DNA of 13,180 bases, from positions 1-13,180 of the forward strand of contig DKOG01000012.1 of assembly GCA_002469915.1 (NCBI GenBank), written 5' to 3'. The DNA is from Bacteroidetes bacterium UBA7368. GTDB lineage: Bacteria > Bacteroidota > Rhodothermia > Rhodothermales > UBA10348. The position numbers and the translations under genes were made by a program. Of the stretch, positions 1 through 7,967 are shown in pieces. Position 1 is the first letter of the stretch. Every line of letters begins with the position of its first letter. Below the pieces are notes generated by a model. That model saw only the letters and a program-made list of their open reading frames with translations. It was not told where the DNA came from and searched no databases.

Positions 1-1
1 A

Positions 2-694
2 AATGACGTTCTAGATTTTATTTTTCCAGCCACCTGTTCGCATTGCAAGGCCTTCTGTGTGCATCCGGAGCCTCTTTGTGCGGTCTGCCTGGCTTTTTTC
101 CATCAATGTGAGATCCCGCTTTGTGAACTCCCAGGATTTACTCAAGAATCTAGAGAAGTGTATGCAAGCTGGTATTATCGCGCGGAGTCGCCCGTTCGTT
201 CTATTCACCGTCTTCTGAAATACAACTCCAGTGAGCGAATGGGAGCATGGCTCGGTTCAAGCATGATGCTCCGGACTGACTGGAAGGTGGACTTCTGCAT
301 TCCCGTTCCCTCGCACCGCAGCCGGGTGCTGGAACGAGGCATGCTTCATACGCTAGAACTAGCGCGCGCATTTTGTCCTCGGCACCAGATCTCAATCAAG
401 ACCAATGTATTGGTTAGACGGCGCTTAACGCTCTCTCAGAGTCGCTTAACCGGAGAAGCCCGCAAGGATAATGTGAACGACGTATTCCACATACCACCAG
501 CACAACGGGCCTCAGTAAAAGGAGCTCAAATTCTGCTGCTTGACGATGTGATGACGACCGGTGCCACCCCTGATGCGGCTGCACGCACGTTAGAAGCAAT
601 GGGCGCACGAGTCCACTTAGTAGTCGCCGCACTTCGAAGAGAATCGTTTAACCCAAGGAGTCGCCTCAGCGATAGTCCTCGACATCAATCTTGA
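2..694 (+). CDS. comF: ComF family phosphoribosyltransferase-like protein, 5' end outside the window
   Basis: This is a ComF/GntX-type protein, a phosphoribosyltransferase-fold family linked to DNA uptake in competent bacteria; its biochemical role is poorly defined. The frame is open from base 2. Although a GTG lies at 59, the residues before it (FPATCSHC at about 23-46) are the typical ComF N-terminus, so the gene begins just left of the window. The visible 230 residues are close to full family length. A CxxC pair (CSHC) and a second one (CAVC, bases 77-88) form the N-terminal zinc ribbon. The middle has the usual PVPSHRSRVLERG segment and an RLTLSQSRL block followed by R and N. The PRPP-binding loop is LLLDDVMTTGAT (bases about 535-570). 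The stop at 692-694 lies inside the 3' end of the opposing ABC gene, a 29-bp overlap. Family assignment is firm; a role in competence is inferred only. Confidence 0.9.
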   Translation, partial: NDVLDFIFPATCSHCKAFCVHPEPLCAVCLAFFHQCEIPLCELPGFTQESREVYASWYYRAESPVRSIHRLLKYNSSERMGAWLGSSMMLRTDWKVDFCIPVPSHRSRVLERGMLHTLELARAFCPRHQISIKTNVLVRRRLTLSQSRLTGEARKDNVNDVFHIPPAQRASVKGAQILLLDDVMTTGATPDAAARTLEAMGARVHLVVAALRRESFNPRSRLSDSPRHQS

Positions 695-1292
695 ACTCAC
701 AAGCTTCAGCTTCTTCAGGCTCATTGGTTGCAACGATGACGATACGTTCTTTCTTTAATGCACGATCAATAATTCCCCTTACCATTTCGACCCCACTGAC
801 ATCTAGCGTAGCCGTAGGCTCGTCTAGCAACAATACGGGCGGATCAGCCAACAGCGCAGATGCAATGCGAATCCGCTGCAACATGCCTGAGGAAAACGTA
901 TTGACGACATCATCGGCCCGGTGGAGCATCTGCACCTCATCTAACACCTGCTCAATCCGTATTTCCCGATGAAGTAAACGCCGAGCTTTTGCGATAAAAT
1001 CGAGATTTTCTCGGGGAGTAAAATCTTCGTACACATTGAGATAGGGAGCCACCAAACCACAGGAAAGCGGACGCCATTCCCCTTCCACCTCATTACCATC
1101 CACGTTCAGAATCACCTCACCCTTGGTCGGGCGCATTAGGCCGGCCAAGATGCGAACCAACGTCGATTTACCAGATCCATTCGATCCAACAATAGCTGTC
1201 GAATGTCCGCTGTGAAAAGCAATATTCATTTTCCGAAACAATATTCGGCGGCCGAATCGCTGTCCAAGTCGTTCTGTAGTTAGAGAATGCAT
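666..1292 (-). CDS. ABC transporter ATP-binding protein, CcmA-like
   Basis: This 208-residue cytoplasmic ATPase subunit would pair with a separate membrane permease. Visible motifs are Walker A GSNGSGKST (36-44), signature FSSGM (133-137), Walker B VLLLDEP (153-159) with the catalytic Glu 158, and the D-loop ATLD (161-164). Two positions are unusual. The Q-loop region reads GLVAPYLNVYE (79-89), with Pro 83 where Gln is usual, and the H-loop reads VATNEPEEA, with Asn 190 where the switch His is usual. The short length and overall look resemble heme-exporter CcmA subunits, but no ccmB or other permease is adjacent, so I leave it unnamed. The ATG start is well defined because an in-frame TGA lies six codons upstream. 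No Shine-Dalgarno is visible. The gene is divergent from the polymerase gene and its 3' end overlaps comF. Confidence 0.9.
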   Translation of the reverse strand: MHSLTTERLGQRFGRRILFRKMNIAFHSGHSTAIVGSNGSGKSTLVRILAGLMRPTKGEVILNVDGNEVEGEWRPLSCGLVAPYLNVYEDFTPRENLDFIAKARRLLHREIRIEQVLDEVQMLHRADDVVNTFSSGMLQRIRIASALLADPPVLLLDEPTATLDVSGVEMVRGIIDRALKKERIVIVATNEPEEAEACEFKIDVEDYR

Positions 1293-1496
1293 ATCGAGAA
1301 AATAGGGTCATTCCTGTCCAAAGCCTACGTTTCGTCCCAAGTCCGCATAGATTTTAAGCAAAGATCGCTGGTGATCACGCAGTTACCGATGGTGTACGCC
1401 GCCAGTACCATGATTCACACCTGCAATTCTGGTTTGCGGATCGTAATGTAGGAGACGCCCCCGCTCTCATTTGCTGAATGCTTTCCACGATTCGAC

Positions 1497-3872
1497 GTGT
1501 CCACATCGCAACCATACGATCCGCTCCTCTACGGCCACGATGCGAGTGAACGCATTGTGGCCGTACATCCGGTTGCCGACAAGAACTCCAAAAAGGGCCA
1601 TGTCCACGTATTCACAAGAAGCGAGGATGGACTATCGGTAAAGCTGACCGAAGCCCCCTTTTATCCCTTCTTTTTTATTTCCAATATTCGGCTACTCACG
1701 GGTTTTGACCGACGCCGCTACAGGTATCAGGAGCTCAAAGGGAAGCTGTTTCATCGCTTTCTGGTCGTGTTCACCAACTGGCACGACTACTGGGATGCCC
1801 AACGATACGCAGAAAAAGCATCGTCTGGTGCCGGCTCCGGCGGCGCGCTCTACACCGTTCCTTCCCCGGCGCAACAATATCTCATGCAGAGCGGCAAGAC
1901 GTGCTTCAAAGGAATGGCCTTTGACGACGTTCACAGATTACAGTTAGACATCGAATGTATCTCTTCTGGTGACTTCCCCAATGCCGATCGCAAGGAAGAC
2001 AAGATCGTACTAGTAGCAATGTCAGATAGCCGCGGGTGGCGCGAAGTACTAGGCGGACCTGACTGGTCGGAGGCCGAGCTTCTTCAGCGAACGGTGGAAA
2101 CGATACAGCGCATAGACCCGGATGTCATTGAGGGCCATAATATTTTCAAATTCGATTTTCCCTATATCATGCGCCGGTGTGCAATGCATGGAGTGATATT
2201 TGGGATCGGGCGCGATCGATCGGAGCCCCGAACGTTTTCTACATCTAGTCGCTTCGCTGAACGCTCCATCGACTACACAGCTCTCGATATTCCAGGACGC
2301 CATGTCATAGACACCTATTTCCAAGTGCTGGCCTACGACGCCATTAAACGAGACCTCCCCGGTTACGGTCTGAAAGAAGTATCGAGATACTTTGGTTTTG
2401 CCCCTGCAGACAGAACCTATGTAGAAGGAAGCGAGATAACGCGCATTTGGAAGGAAGACCCAGACCTACTCATCCGGTATGCTGGGGATGATGCCATAGA
2501 AACGGAGCGCTTAGCGAGGCATCTTTCGGAATCTACTTTCTACCTAACCCAGATGCTCCCGATGCCATACGGGCAAGCAGCTAGAGTTGGACCGGCGTCA
2601 AAAATCGAATCCCTGTTTGTTCGGGAGTATCTAAGAAAGCGACATTCTTTACCTCGATCTGAGTGGGGCACTCAAACCCAAGGAGGCTATACCGATATCT
2701 TTTTTACCGGTGTTACGGGACCCATAGTCTATGCGGATGTGGAGAGCCTATACCCATCCATCATGCTCAACTACAACATCAAGCCTGATCGCGATGCACT
2801 AGCGCTCTTCCCTGCCCTGCTAAAACGCCTGACCGATTTACGTCTCGCTGCAAAAGCCCAAATGAATGCAGAAGAAACAGGTGAACTGAAGAGTGCCTTA
2901 GATGCGAGACAGAACTCCTATAAAATCGTTATAAACAGTTTTTATGGCTTTCTAGGCTTCTCGCAGGCCCTTTTTAACGACTATTCGGAAGCAGATCGAG
3001 TCGCAGTCACGGGGCAAGACCTACTGAATTCCATCATAGACTTGGTTGAATTGCGACATGGCAAAGTCTTAGAGGTGGATACGGACGGCGTCTTATTCGT
3101 TCCCCCAGACGGCATCGAGGGAGAGCAACAAGAGCGAGCTTTTCTAGAGGACTTGAATGAACATATGCCCGAGGGCATTCGGATCGGATATGACGGTAGA
3201 TACCGTCGCATGATGTCCTACAAAAAGAAGAATTATGCTCTAGAAGAGTACGACGGGCATGTCAAAATGAAAGGCTCCTCATTAGTGTCCCGTGCTATTG
3301 AGCCTTTTGGTAGAAAATTTGTCCGAAAAACCATCCGCCTTCTCCTAGACGAAGACATTCCTGCTCTGCATAATGCCTACCTCAGCATGCGGGAGCACAT
3401 CATGGAGCACAAATGGGAGCATGTATCCGAATTCGCACGAACAGAGACCTTAAAAGACTCATTAAACAAGTATAAAAAGGATGTATCAGATGGGAAACGT
3501 ACTCGAAGCGCATCGTACGAGCTAGCCCTAAAGCGACTCTCAACGTCTCAAAAGCCCTTTCGAAAGGGGGATCGAGTGTCATACTACATTGCGGGAGCAT
3601 CTGACTCCGGCCCCGCCTTTTTATCTGCACGACTAGCCGAGGAATGGGATCCTAAGTCCCCAGATGACAATGCTGCGTTTTATTTGAGGAGACTGGACGA
3701 GCTTTGTTCTAAGTTTGAACCGTTTTTCGAACCTCCTCATTTTAGAACCATATTTTCCAGCGAAGACCTATTTGGATTCAATCCGACCGGAATCCAAATT
3801 CGCAATCTTGACTTTCCTCGGTCCCTGATACCACCGGCCTCTTTGGATGATGATCCGAGTGAGGAATTTTAG
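1497..3872 (+). CDS. polB: Family B DNA polymerase with 3'-5' exonuclease domain (Pol II/archaeal PolB type)
   Basis: A complete 791-residue replicative/repair-type family B polymerase, near the 774-783 residues of archaeal PolB and E. coli Pol II. Proofreading motifs are intact: Exo I LDIEC (D151, E153), Exo II HNIFKFD (N215, D220) and Exo III YAGDD (Y328, D332). Polymerase motifs are intact too: motif A DVESLYPS (414-421), motif B KIVINSFYG (476-484), motif C DTDG (528-531) and the KKKNY thumb-side motif (576-580). The motif C form DTDG, rather than DTDS, is what archaeal enzymes such as KOD carry. The start is GTG at 1497: an in-frame TAG lies at 1449-1451 and no ATG follows it, although the leader has no Shine-Dalgarno. 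In bacteria such enzymes act in repair or lesion bypass next to Pol III; that role is inferred here. The gene is separated by 62 bp from the GH20 gene. Confidence 0.95.
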   Translation: MSTSQPYDPLLYGHDASERIVAVHPVADKNSKKGHVHVFTRSEDGLSVKLTEAPFYPFFFISNIRLLTGFDRRRYRYQELKGKLFHRFLVVFTNWHDYWDAQRYAEKASSGAGSGGALYTVPSPAQQYLMQSGKTCFKGMAFDDVHRLQLDIECISSGDFPNADRKEDKIVLVAMSDSRGWREVLGGPDWSEAELLQRTVETIQRIDPDVIEGHNIFKFDFPYIMRRCAMHGVIFGIGRDRSEPRTFSTSSRFAERSIDYTALDIPGRHVIDTYFQVLAYDAIKRDLPGYGLKEVSRYFGFAPADRTYVEGSEITRIWKEDPDLLIRYAGDDAIETERLARHLSESTFYLTQMLPMPYGQAARVGPASKIESLFVREYLRKRHSLPRSEWGTQTQGGYTDIFFTGVTGPIVYADVESLYPSIMLNYNIKPDRDALALFPALLKRLTDLRLAAKAQMNAEETGELKSALDARQNSYKIVINSFYGFLGFSQALFNDYSEADRVAVTGQDLLNSIIDLVELRHGKVLEVDTDGVLFVPPDGIEGEQQERAFLEDLNEHMPEGIRIGYDGRYRRMMSYKKKNYALEEYDGHVKMKGSSLVSRAIEPFGRKFVRKTIRLLLDEDIPALHNAYLSMREHIMEHKWEHVSEFARTETLKDSLNKYKKDVSDGKRTRSASYELALKRLSTSQKPFRKGDRVSYYIAGASDSGPAFLSARLAEEWDPKSPDDNAAFYLRRLDELCSKFEPFFEPPHFRTIFSSEDLFGFNPTGIQIRNLDFPRSLIPPASLDDDPSEEF

Positions 3873-3934
3873 TTTAATAGGATCGTACATTGTCGGTCGA
3901 TTTAGTTTCTGATCCATCCTACTTCCCCACTGAC

Positions 3935-5578
3935 ATGTCCCAATTTCTGTCCTTTTTGGCCGTAGTACTACTATTTTCAGGTTGTGCATCCCCCCAAAAA
4001 CCTGTGGTAGACATTCCCATTATTCCCGTGCCAGTTAGTATGGAATCTCGGAGTGGATCCTTTGATCTGGCAACTAGCTCAGGTTTTAAGGTAGATAGCC
4101 CCGAACTCATCGGGGTCACTGAACGATTCGCTGCAACGCTGGCCCTTCCCATGGGCATGACACTACCCATTTCTGAGGATGGAGATATGGTTCTCACGCT
4201 GGACGCCTCCTTAAAAAAGGAAGCGTATACCATCGACGTAAGTGAGGACGCACTTGTCATCTCTGCCGGAAATGCGGCCGGAGCATTCTACGCCTTTCAA
4301 TCCATCCTACAGATGCTCCCGCCGGAAATCGAGGTGAGAGGACGGGTAGAACAAGGAGACTGGACCATACCAGCCGTTCATATTGAAGACGCACCCCGTT
4401 TTTCGTATCGAGGAATGCACCTGGACGTAGGACGCTACTTCTTCGATGTTGCCTTCATTAAGAAGTATATCGATACGATGGCCCGGTATAAGTTCAACAC
4501 GTTTCATTGGGGCCTAACACAGGATCAGGGATGGCGCTTGGAGATTCCTGCCTATCCGCGCCTCACTGAAGTCGGGGCCTGGCGTAAGGAAACGATTGTT
4601 GACAAGAACTTTGATCCTTACGTCGGCGATGGGATACCCCACGGCGGGTTTTATACCCACGATGATGTTCGAGAAGTTCTGGCCTATGCGGCCGAACGAT
4701 ATGTCACAGTCATTCCTGAAATCAATATGCCTGGGCATTCCACGGCTGCCCTCGCTGCCTACCCTGAACTTGGATGTGGATTTGGCCCCTATGAAGTGCA
4801 AACAACGTGGGGAATTAAGAGTGATATTTTGTGTCCATCAGAGGCCACCTTCTCGTTTCTTACTGATGTTTTAGGTGTAGTAATCGATCTTTTTCCCAGT
4901 GCCTATATCCATATCGGATCTGATGAAGTACCGAAAACTCAGTGGGAAAATAGTTCGCTGGCTCAGTCTATCATGACACGGGAAGGGCTAGCGAATGAAG
5001 AGGAATTACAGAGTTGGTTTGTGCGTCGCATCGAAACGTTCCTGAATGAAAACGACCGAAACCTGATTGGATGGGACGAAATTTTGGAAGGAGGACTCGC
5101 GCCTAACGCCACCGTCATGTCTTGGCGTGGTATGGTTGGTGGAATTGAAGCTGCGAAGATGGGCCATGACGTAATTATGACGCCAACTCGGTACGCTTAC
5201 TTCGATTTCTACCAAGCAGACCCGGAATCCGAGCCGTTAGCCATGAACTGGGCAGGCTATTCCACACCACTAGACACGGTATACGCTTTCGAGCCTGTAC
5301 CTAGCGAGCTCACACAGGAAGAAGCGCAACATATTTTAGGCGCCCAAGGCAATGTCTGGACGGAGTACATCAGCACGCCAGAGTATGCCGAGTATATGGT
5401 CTATCCCAGAGCAATGGCTCTTGCCGAGGTAGTATGGTCCCCTCCAGCACGAAGAAACCTAGATAGTTTTTACCGACGATTGGTCGGAAATCTACCACAC
5501 CTAGAATCTCTGGGGGTCAATTACCGAATCCCCGACCGACTAGCTGGAGCGGAAGAAGAAATAGCCGCTTTAAACTAA
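3935..5578 (+). CDS. Beta-N-acetylhexosaminidase, family GH20, lipoprotein
   Basis: This enzyme would hydrolyse terminal beta-linked GlcNAc or GalNAc from oligosaccharides or glycoconjugates by substrate-assisted catalysis. I start it at ATG 3935 (547 aa) rather than the in-frame TTG 3890, because the ATG gives a compact lipoprotein signal ending in the lipobox LFSGC (Cys 17); the signal lacks a basic N-terminus, which is odd. Residues about 25-150 form the GH20 N-terminal domain. The TIM barrel begins at RGMHLDVGRYFF and contains PEINMPGHS, the catalytic pair in HIGSDE (D330, E331), MSWRG, YAYFDFY and GNVWTEY, which supply the usual substrate-binding Trp, Tyr and Asp residues. Departures from the common consensus are HIGSDE for HIGGDE and FHWGLTQDQGW for FHWHLTxDQGW. 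The 3' end overlaps the opposing TIM-barrel gene by 4 bp. Substrate is unknown; chitin, glycoprotein or peptidoglycan fragments are all possible. Confidence 0.95.
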   Translation: MSQFLSFLAVVLLFSGCASPQKPVVDIPIIPVPVSMESRSGSFDLATSSGFKVDSPELIGVTERFAATLALPMGMTLPISEDGDMVLTLDASLKKEAYTIDVSEDALVISAGNAAGAFYAFQSILQMLPPEIEVRGRVEQGDWTIPAVHIEDAPRFSYRGMHLDVGRYFFDVAFIKKYIDTMARYKFNTFHWGLTQDQGWRLEIPAYPRLTEVGAWRKETIVDKNFDPYVGDGIPHGGFYTHDDVREVLAYAAERYVTVIPEINMPGHSTAALAAYPELGCGFGPYEVQTTWGIKSDILCPSEATFSFLTDVLGVVIDLFPSAYIHIGSDEVPKTQWENSSLAQSIMTREGLANEEELQSWFVRRIETFLNENDRNLIGWDEILEGGLAPNATVMSWRGMVGGIEAAKMGHDVIMTPTRYAYFDFYQADPESEPLAMNWAGYSTPLDTVYAFEPVPSELTQEEAQHILGAQGNVWTEYISTPEYAEYMVYPRAMALAEVVWSPPARRNLDSFYRRLVGNLPHLESLGVNYRIPDRLAGAEEEIAALN

Positions 5579-6492
5579 AAGGAGTCTACGGCGCGATACG
5601 CGTCTATTACCGCGCGCTCGCCTTCTTTGCCACCTTCTGAGTTACCGTGTTCCATACCGAGAACTCCGGTATATCCTTTATCATGAATGTGCTTGAACAC
5701 ATTCAGGTAATTGATTTCTCCTGTCGTGGGCTCCTTTCTTCCCGGATTGTCACCAATCTGGAAATAGGCAATTTCATCCCAGGCGGCATCCATATTCGGA
5801 ATGAGGTTGCCTTCTGTGATCTGCTGATGATATAGGTCATCCAAGATCTTGCAAGACGGACTATCGACCGCTTTGCAAATTTCATAGGCTTGTGGAATTT
5901 TTGTCAGAAACAGTCCGGGATGATCTCGTGGATTTAACGGTTCTAGAACCATAACCAACTCGTGAGGCTCAAGAATCTCACTGGCTCGCTTGAGGCTTTC
6001 AACAACGTTAGCTGTCTGATATCCCATATCCTGCCGTAAATCCACGTGCCCGGGTACAACGGTCATCCACTTGGCATTGACCCGTTTTGCAACATCCACT
6101 GCTGCGCGGATATAGGCCAAGAACTCATCGCGCCACTCTTCCTTTCCAGAAGCCAAATTAGGCTCTTTCCAATAGATCTCGTGTGCTACAAAGACGCCCA
6201 TTTGAAGGCCACGCTTTGCCATGACCGCAGCCATCGCTTCCTGCTGATCGACAGGCCTATTCCGCATATTATTGTCCTCAAAGGCTCGAAAACCTTCGTC
6301 AGCCATAAAACTCAGCTGATCGACAGGATCACTACCTGCATGTTCTTTGAACATGCCCAAGTGAGATGCATAATTGAGGTTAAACGGGTCGCCGGGCTTT
6401 CGAGTGGACCGGGCCATAGAAGCCCCGGAGAGCGGAAGAGTCGCGGCGGCCGCGGCCGCCGCTCCAGTGCGTACAAAAGAACGTCTGTTCAT
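5575..6492 (-). CDS. Tat-exported TIM-barrel isomerase/lyase, hydroxypyruvate isomerase (Hyi)-like
   Basis: A 305-residue protein of the sugar phosphate isomerase/epimerase (AP endonuclease 2-like) TIM-barrel superfamily, closest in motifs to hydroxypyruvate isomerase. Start ATG 6492 is preferred over an ATG at 6567: it gives a compact twin-arginine signal (NRRSFVR, then seven Ala, then LPLSGASMA) and avoids overlap with the upstream gene. Family motifs are VLEPLNPRDHPG, LDDLYHQQITEG and FQIGDNPGRKEP followed by TGEINY, and GMEHG. Probable metal ligands are E184, D219, Q245 and E281; this assignment comes from family knowledge. Cytoplasmic Hyi has no export signal, so classical hydroxypyruvate chemistry is unlikely. 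Tat-exported members beside Gfo/Idh/MocA oxidoreductases more likely act on oxidised sugars, for example as 3-keto-glycoside lyases or isomerases (inference). The gene lies 22 bp after the oxidoreductase gene, probably in one operon. Confidence 0.85.
   Translation of the reverse strand: MNRRSFVRTGAAAAAAATLPLSGASMARSTRKPGDPFNLNYASHLGMFKEHAGSDPVDQLSFMADEGFRAFEDNNMRNRPVDQQEAMAAVMAKRGLQMGVFVAHEIYWKEPNLASGKEEWRDEFLAYIRAAVDVAKRVNAKWMTVVPGHVDLRQDMGYQTANVVESLKRASEILEPHELVMVLEPLNPRDHPGLFLTKIPQAYEICKAVDSPSCKILDDLYHQQITEGNLIPNMDAAWDEIAYFQIGDNPGRKEPTTGEINYLNVFKHIHDKGYTGVLGMEHGNSEGGKEGERAVIDAYRAVDSF
6443..6462. repeat. 20-bp perfect GC palindrome within the Tat signal of the Hyi-like gene
   Basis: Bases 6443-6462 equal their own reverse complement and are all G or C, containing two overlapping GCGGCCGC octamers. 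They encode part of the run of seven alanines (codons 11-17: GCG GCG GCC GCG GCC GCC GCG) in the signal peptide of the downstream Hyi-like protein. The mRNA could fold into a strong GC stem about 30 nt after the start codon. It may be only a by-product of an alanine run. Confidence 0.9.
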
Positions 6493-6514
6493 GATATTGG
6501 GCTTTAGGTGTAGC

Positions 6515-7876
6515 TTAGAGTACGGTCGATTCACCAGGTACGGCAATCGGATACCTGCCATTCGCATCGGGCATCACCTTCGGATCGACATCCCAACCAA
6601 AGGATGATGGCAGGAGAGACACGTCTGAATTGAGGGCATCATCCCATTCAATAAGTTGACCTGAATAGGTACAGAGACGACCCAAAATAGCAGTCATCGT
6701 AGCATGAGCACCGTTCTCCGCGTCCCAGTACTTGTAATCTCTACCAGCTACAGCAGCAAATAGTTCATCGTGCTCAACCTGATAAGGGTTTTTATCATTC
6801 TTGCCTTGATGATTGTATAGCGTATGACCAGAGGCTGAAACGATCACACCCGGGCTTGGTGCCGTGCCGTTGGTACCGTGAAAAGCTTCGGTGACCCGAC
6901 TCATTGTACTCGGCATATGCCGGCACTGACTGATCATACGAGCGCCATTCTCATACTCGTATTCCACGAAGTGATGATCAAAAATCTCACCGTGATCTTG
7001 CCCCGTCCGTACAAGTCGGCCTCCCTGCCCTTGCGCCCTTACCGGAACGCCCTGCATGACCCAGTTCGATACGTCAATATTATGAATGTGCTGCTCTACA
7101 ATGTGGTCGCCACAAAGCCAATTGAAGTAATACCAGTTACGCATCTGGTACTCCATTTCAGTCAACTTTCGACCGGCTTTTTCTTCCAAGCCAGCGCGAT
7201 CCCGAACCCAAACGCCCCCACTATTCCAATACACTCTGGAGGTTGTAATGTCGCCGATCATGCCGTGGTGCATACGCTCCACCCATTCCCGATAGCGCGA
7301 CTGATAGTGACGTTGAAGGCCAACTACCACGTTTAGTTTTTTCTGTTTGGCGACTTCGGCAGCAGCTAACACTCGACGAATACCTGGAGCATCGGTTGCA
7401 ACCGGCTTCTCCATGAAAACATGCTTTCCAGCTTCTACAGCAGCTTCAAAATGAATCGGCCTAAATCCTGGAGGAGTGGCAATGAGTACCACATCAACCA
7501 ATGGGATCAATTTGGTATACGCATCAAACCCAACAAATTTATGCTCCTCAGGAACGTCTACCCTTCCCGCAACCGCTTCAGCATGTCCTGCTTCTGGATT
7601 GAGTATCTGCTCTAGGCTGTTATCTAGCTGATCCCGAAAAGCATCTGCCATCGCCACCAGCTTAATGTTTTCCCGTGTACTAAGCGCCTGCACCGTGGCA
7701 CCGGTTCCTCGCCCGCCACAACCAATTATTCCGATCTTTATTACGTCATCGGACGAATAATAAGCGTTTGCAGAAAGCGGCACTGAAGAGGCTACGACTG
7801 AGCCGACTACAGCGGCTGAGCTAGCCTTCATGAATTCACGTCGACTGCGCTGTTGGGCGTCAAAAAACTTTTCCAT
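6515..7876 (-). CDS. Tat-exported Gfo/Idh/MocA family NAD(P)-dependent sugar oxidoreductase
   Basis: A 453-residue oxidoreductase of the glucose-fructose oxidoreductase/inositol dehydrogenase/MocA family. I start it at ATG 7876 instead of ATG 7906 because this places the twin-arginine motif SRREFMK at residues 11-17, followed by a hydrophobic stretch and the likely cleavage site SANA (35-38). The Rossmann fold follows at once: KIGIIGCGGRGTG (47-59). The family EKP motif is at 156-158 (Lys 157 expected to be catalytic), and the C-terminal domain contains WLCGDHIVEQHIHNIDVSNW. Family members oxidise sugar or polyol hydroxyls with tightly bound NAD(P); Tat export lets the folded protein carry its cofactor out. 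The gene sits 91 bp after the FGE-like lipoprotein gene and 22 bp before the Hyi-like gene, all on the same strand. The exact substrate cannot be read from sequence; a glycoside or inositol derivative is likely. Confidence 0.92.
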   Translation of the reverse strand: MEKFFDAQQRSRREFMKASSAAVVGSVVASSVPLSANAYYSSDDVIKIGIIGCGGRGTGATVQALSTRENIKLVAMADAFRDQLDNSLEQILNPEAGHAEAVAGRVDVPEEHKFVGFDAYTKLIPLVDVVLIATPPGFRPIHFEAAVEAGKHVFMEKPVATDAPGIRRVLAAAEVAKQKKLNVVVGLQRHYQSRYREWVERMHHGMIGDITTSRVYWNSGGVWVRDRAGLEEKAGRKLTEMEYQMRNWYYFNWLCGDHIVEQHIHNIDVSNWVMQGVPVRAQGQGGRLVRTGQDHGEIFDHHFVEYEYENGARMISQCRHMPSTMSRVTEAFHGTNGTAPSPGVIVSASGHTLYNHQGKNDKNPYQVEHDELFAAVAGRDYKYWDAENGAHATMTAILGRLCTYSGQLIEWDDALNSDVSLLPSSFGWDVDPKVMPDANGRYPIAVPGESTVL

Positions 7877-7967
7877 AGATGGTCTGGAGGCGATGAGTAT
7901 TGACAAGGAAATTCCAGTAGGAATCTAGTGGAGACACCGCAACCGATCCACTATTTCACAAACGAAT

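Noticed and set aside
59..61. GTG as the start of the ComF-like gene
   Set aside because: The in-frame residues upstream contain the conserved zinc-ribbon cysteines, so the true start lies left of the window.
1371..1378. 8-bp palindrome GTGATCAC in the spacer between the ABC ATPase and polymerase genes
   Set aside because: Symmetry does not extend beyond 8 bp and there is no second copy, so it is too weak to call an operator.
1433..1496. Possible Bacteroidota-type promoter (TTTG at 1433-1436) before the polymerase gene
   Set aside because: No TAnnTTTG element lies at the required distance downstream.
2213..2222. 10-bp palindrome CGATCGATCG
   Set aside because: It is inside the polymerase coding region, is short, and has no partner copies that I noticed in the window.
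3890..3892. TTG as the start of the GH20 gene
   Set aside because: It would put 15 polar residues before the lipoprotein signal; the ATG at 3935 gives a normal signal length.
3919..4260. Open frame of 113 codons on the minus strand at the start of the GH20 gene
   Set aside because: It is antisense to a lipoprotein signal and domain that are clearly coding; the Ser/Thr-rich translation looks like a frame artefact.
6046..6507. Open frame of 153 codons on the plus strand opposite the Hyi-like gene
   Set aside because: It lies wholly antisense to a gene with clear family motifs, and its translation shows no domain or signal.
6878..7336. Open frame of 152 codons on the plus strand opposite the oxidoreductase gene
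   Set aside because: It is a shadow of the well-supported Gfo/Idh/MocA gene; its translation has no recognisable motif.
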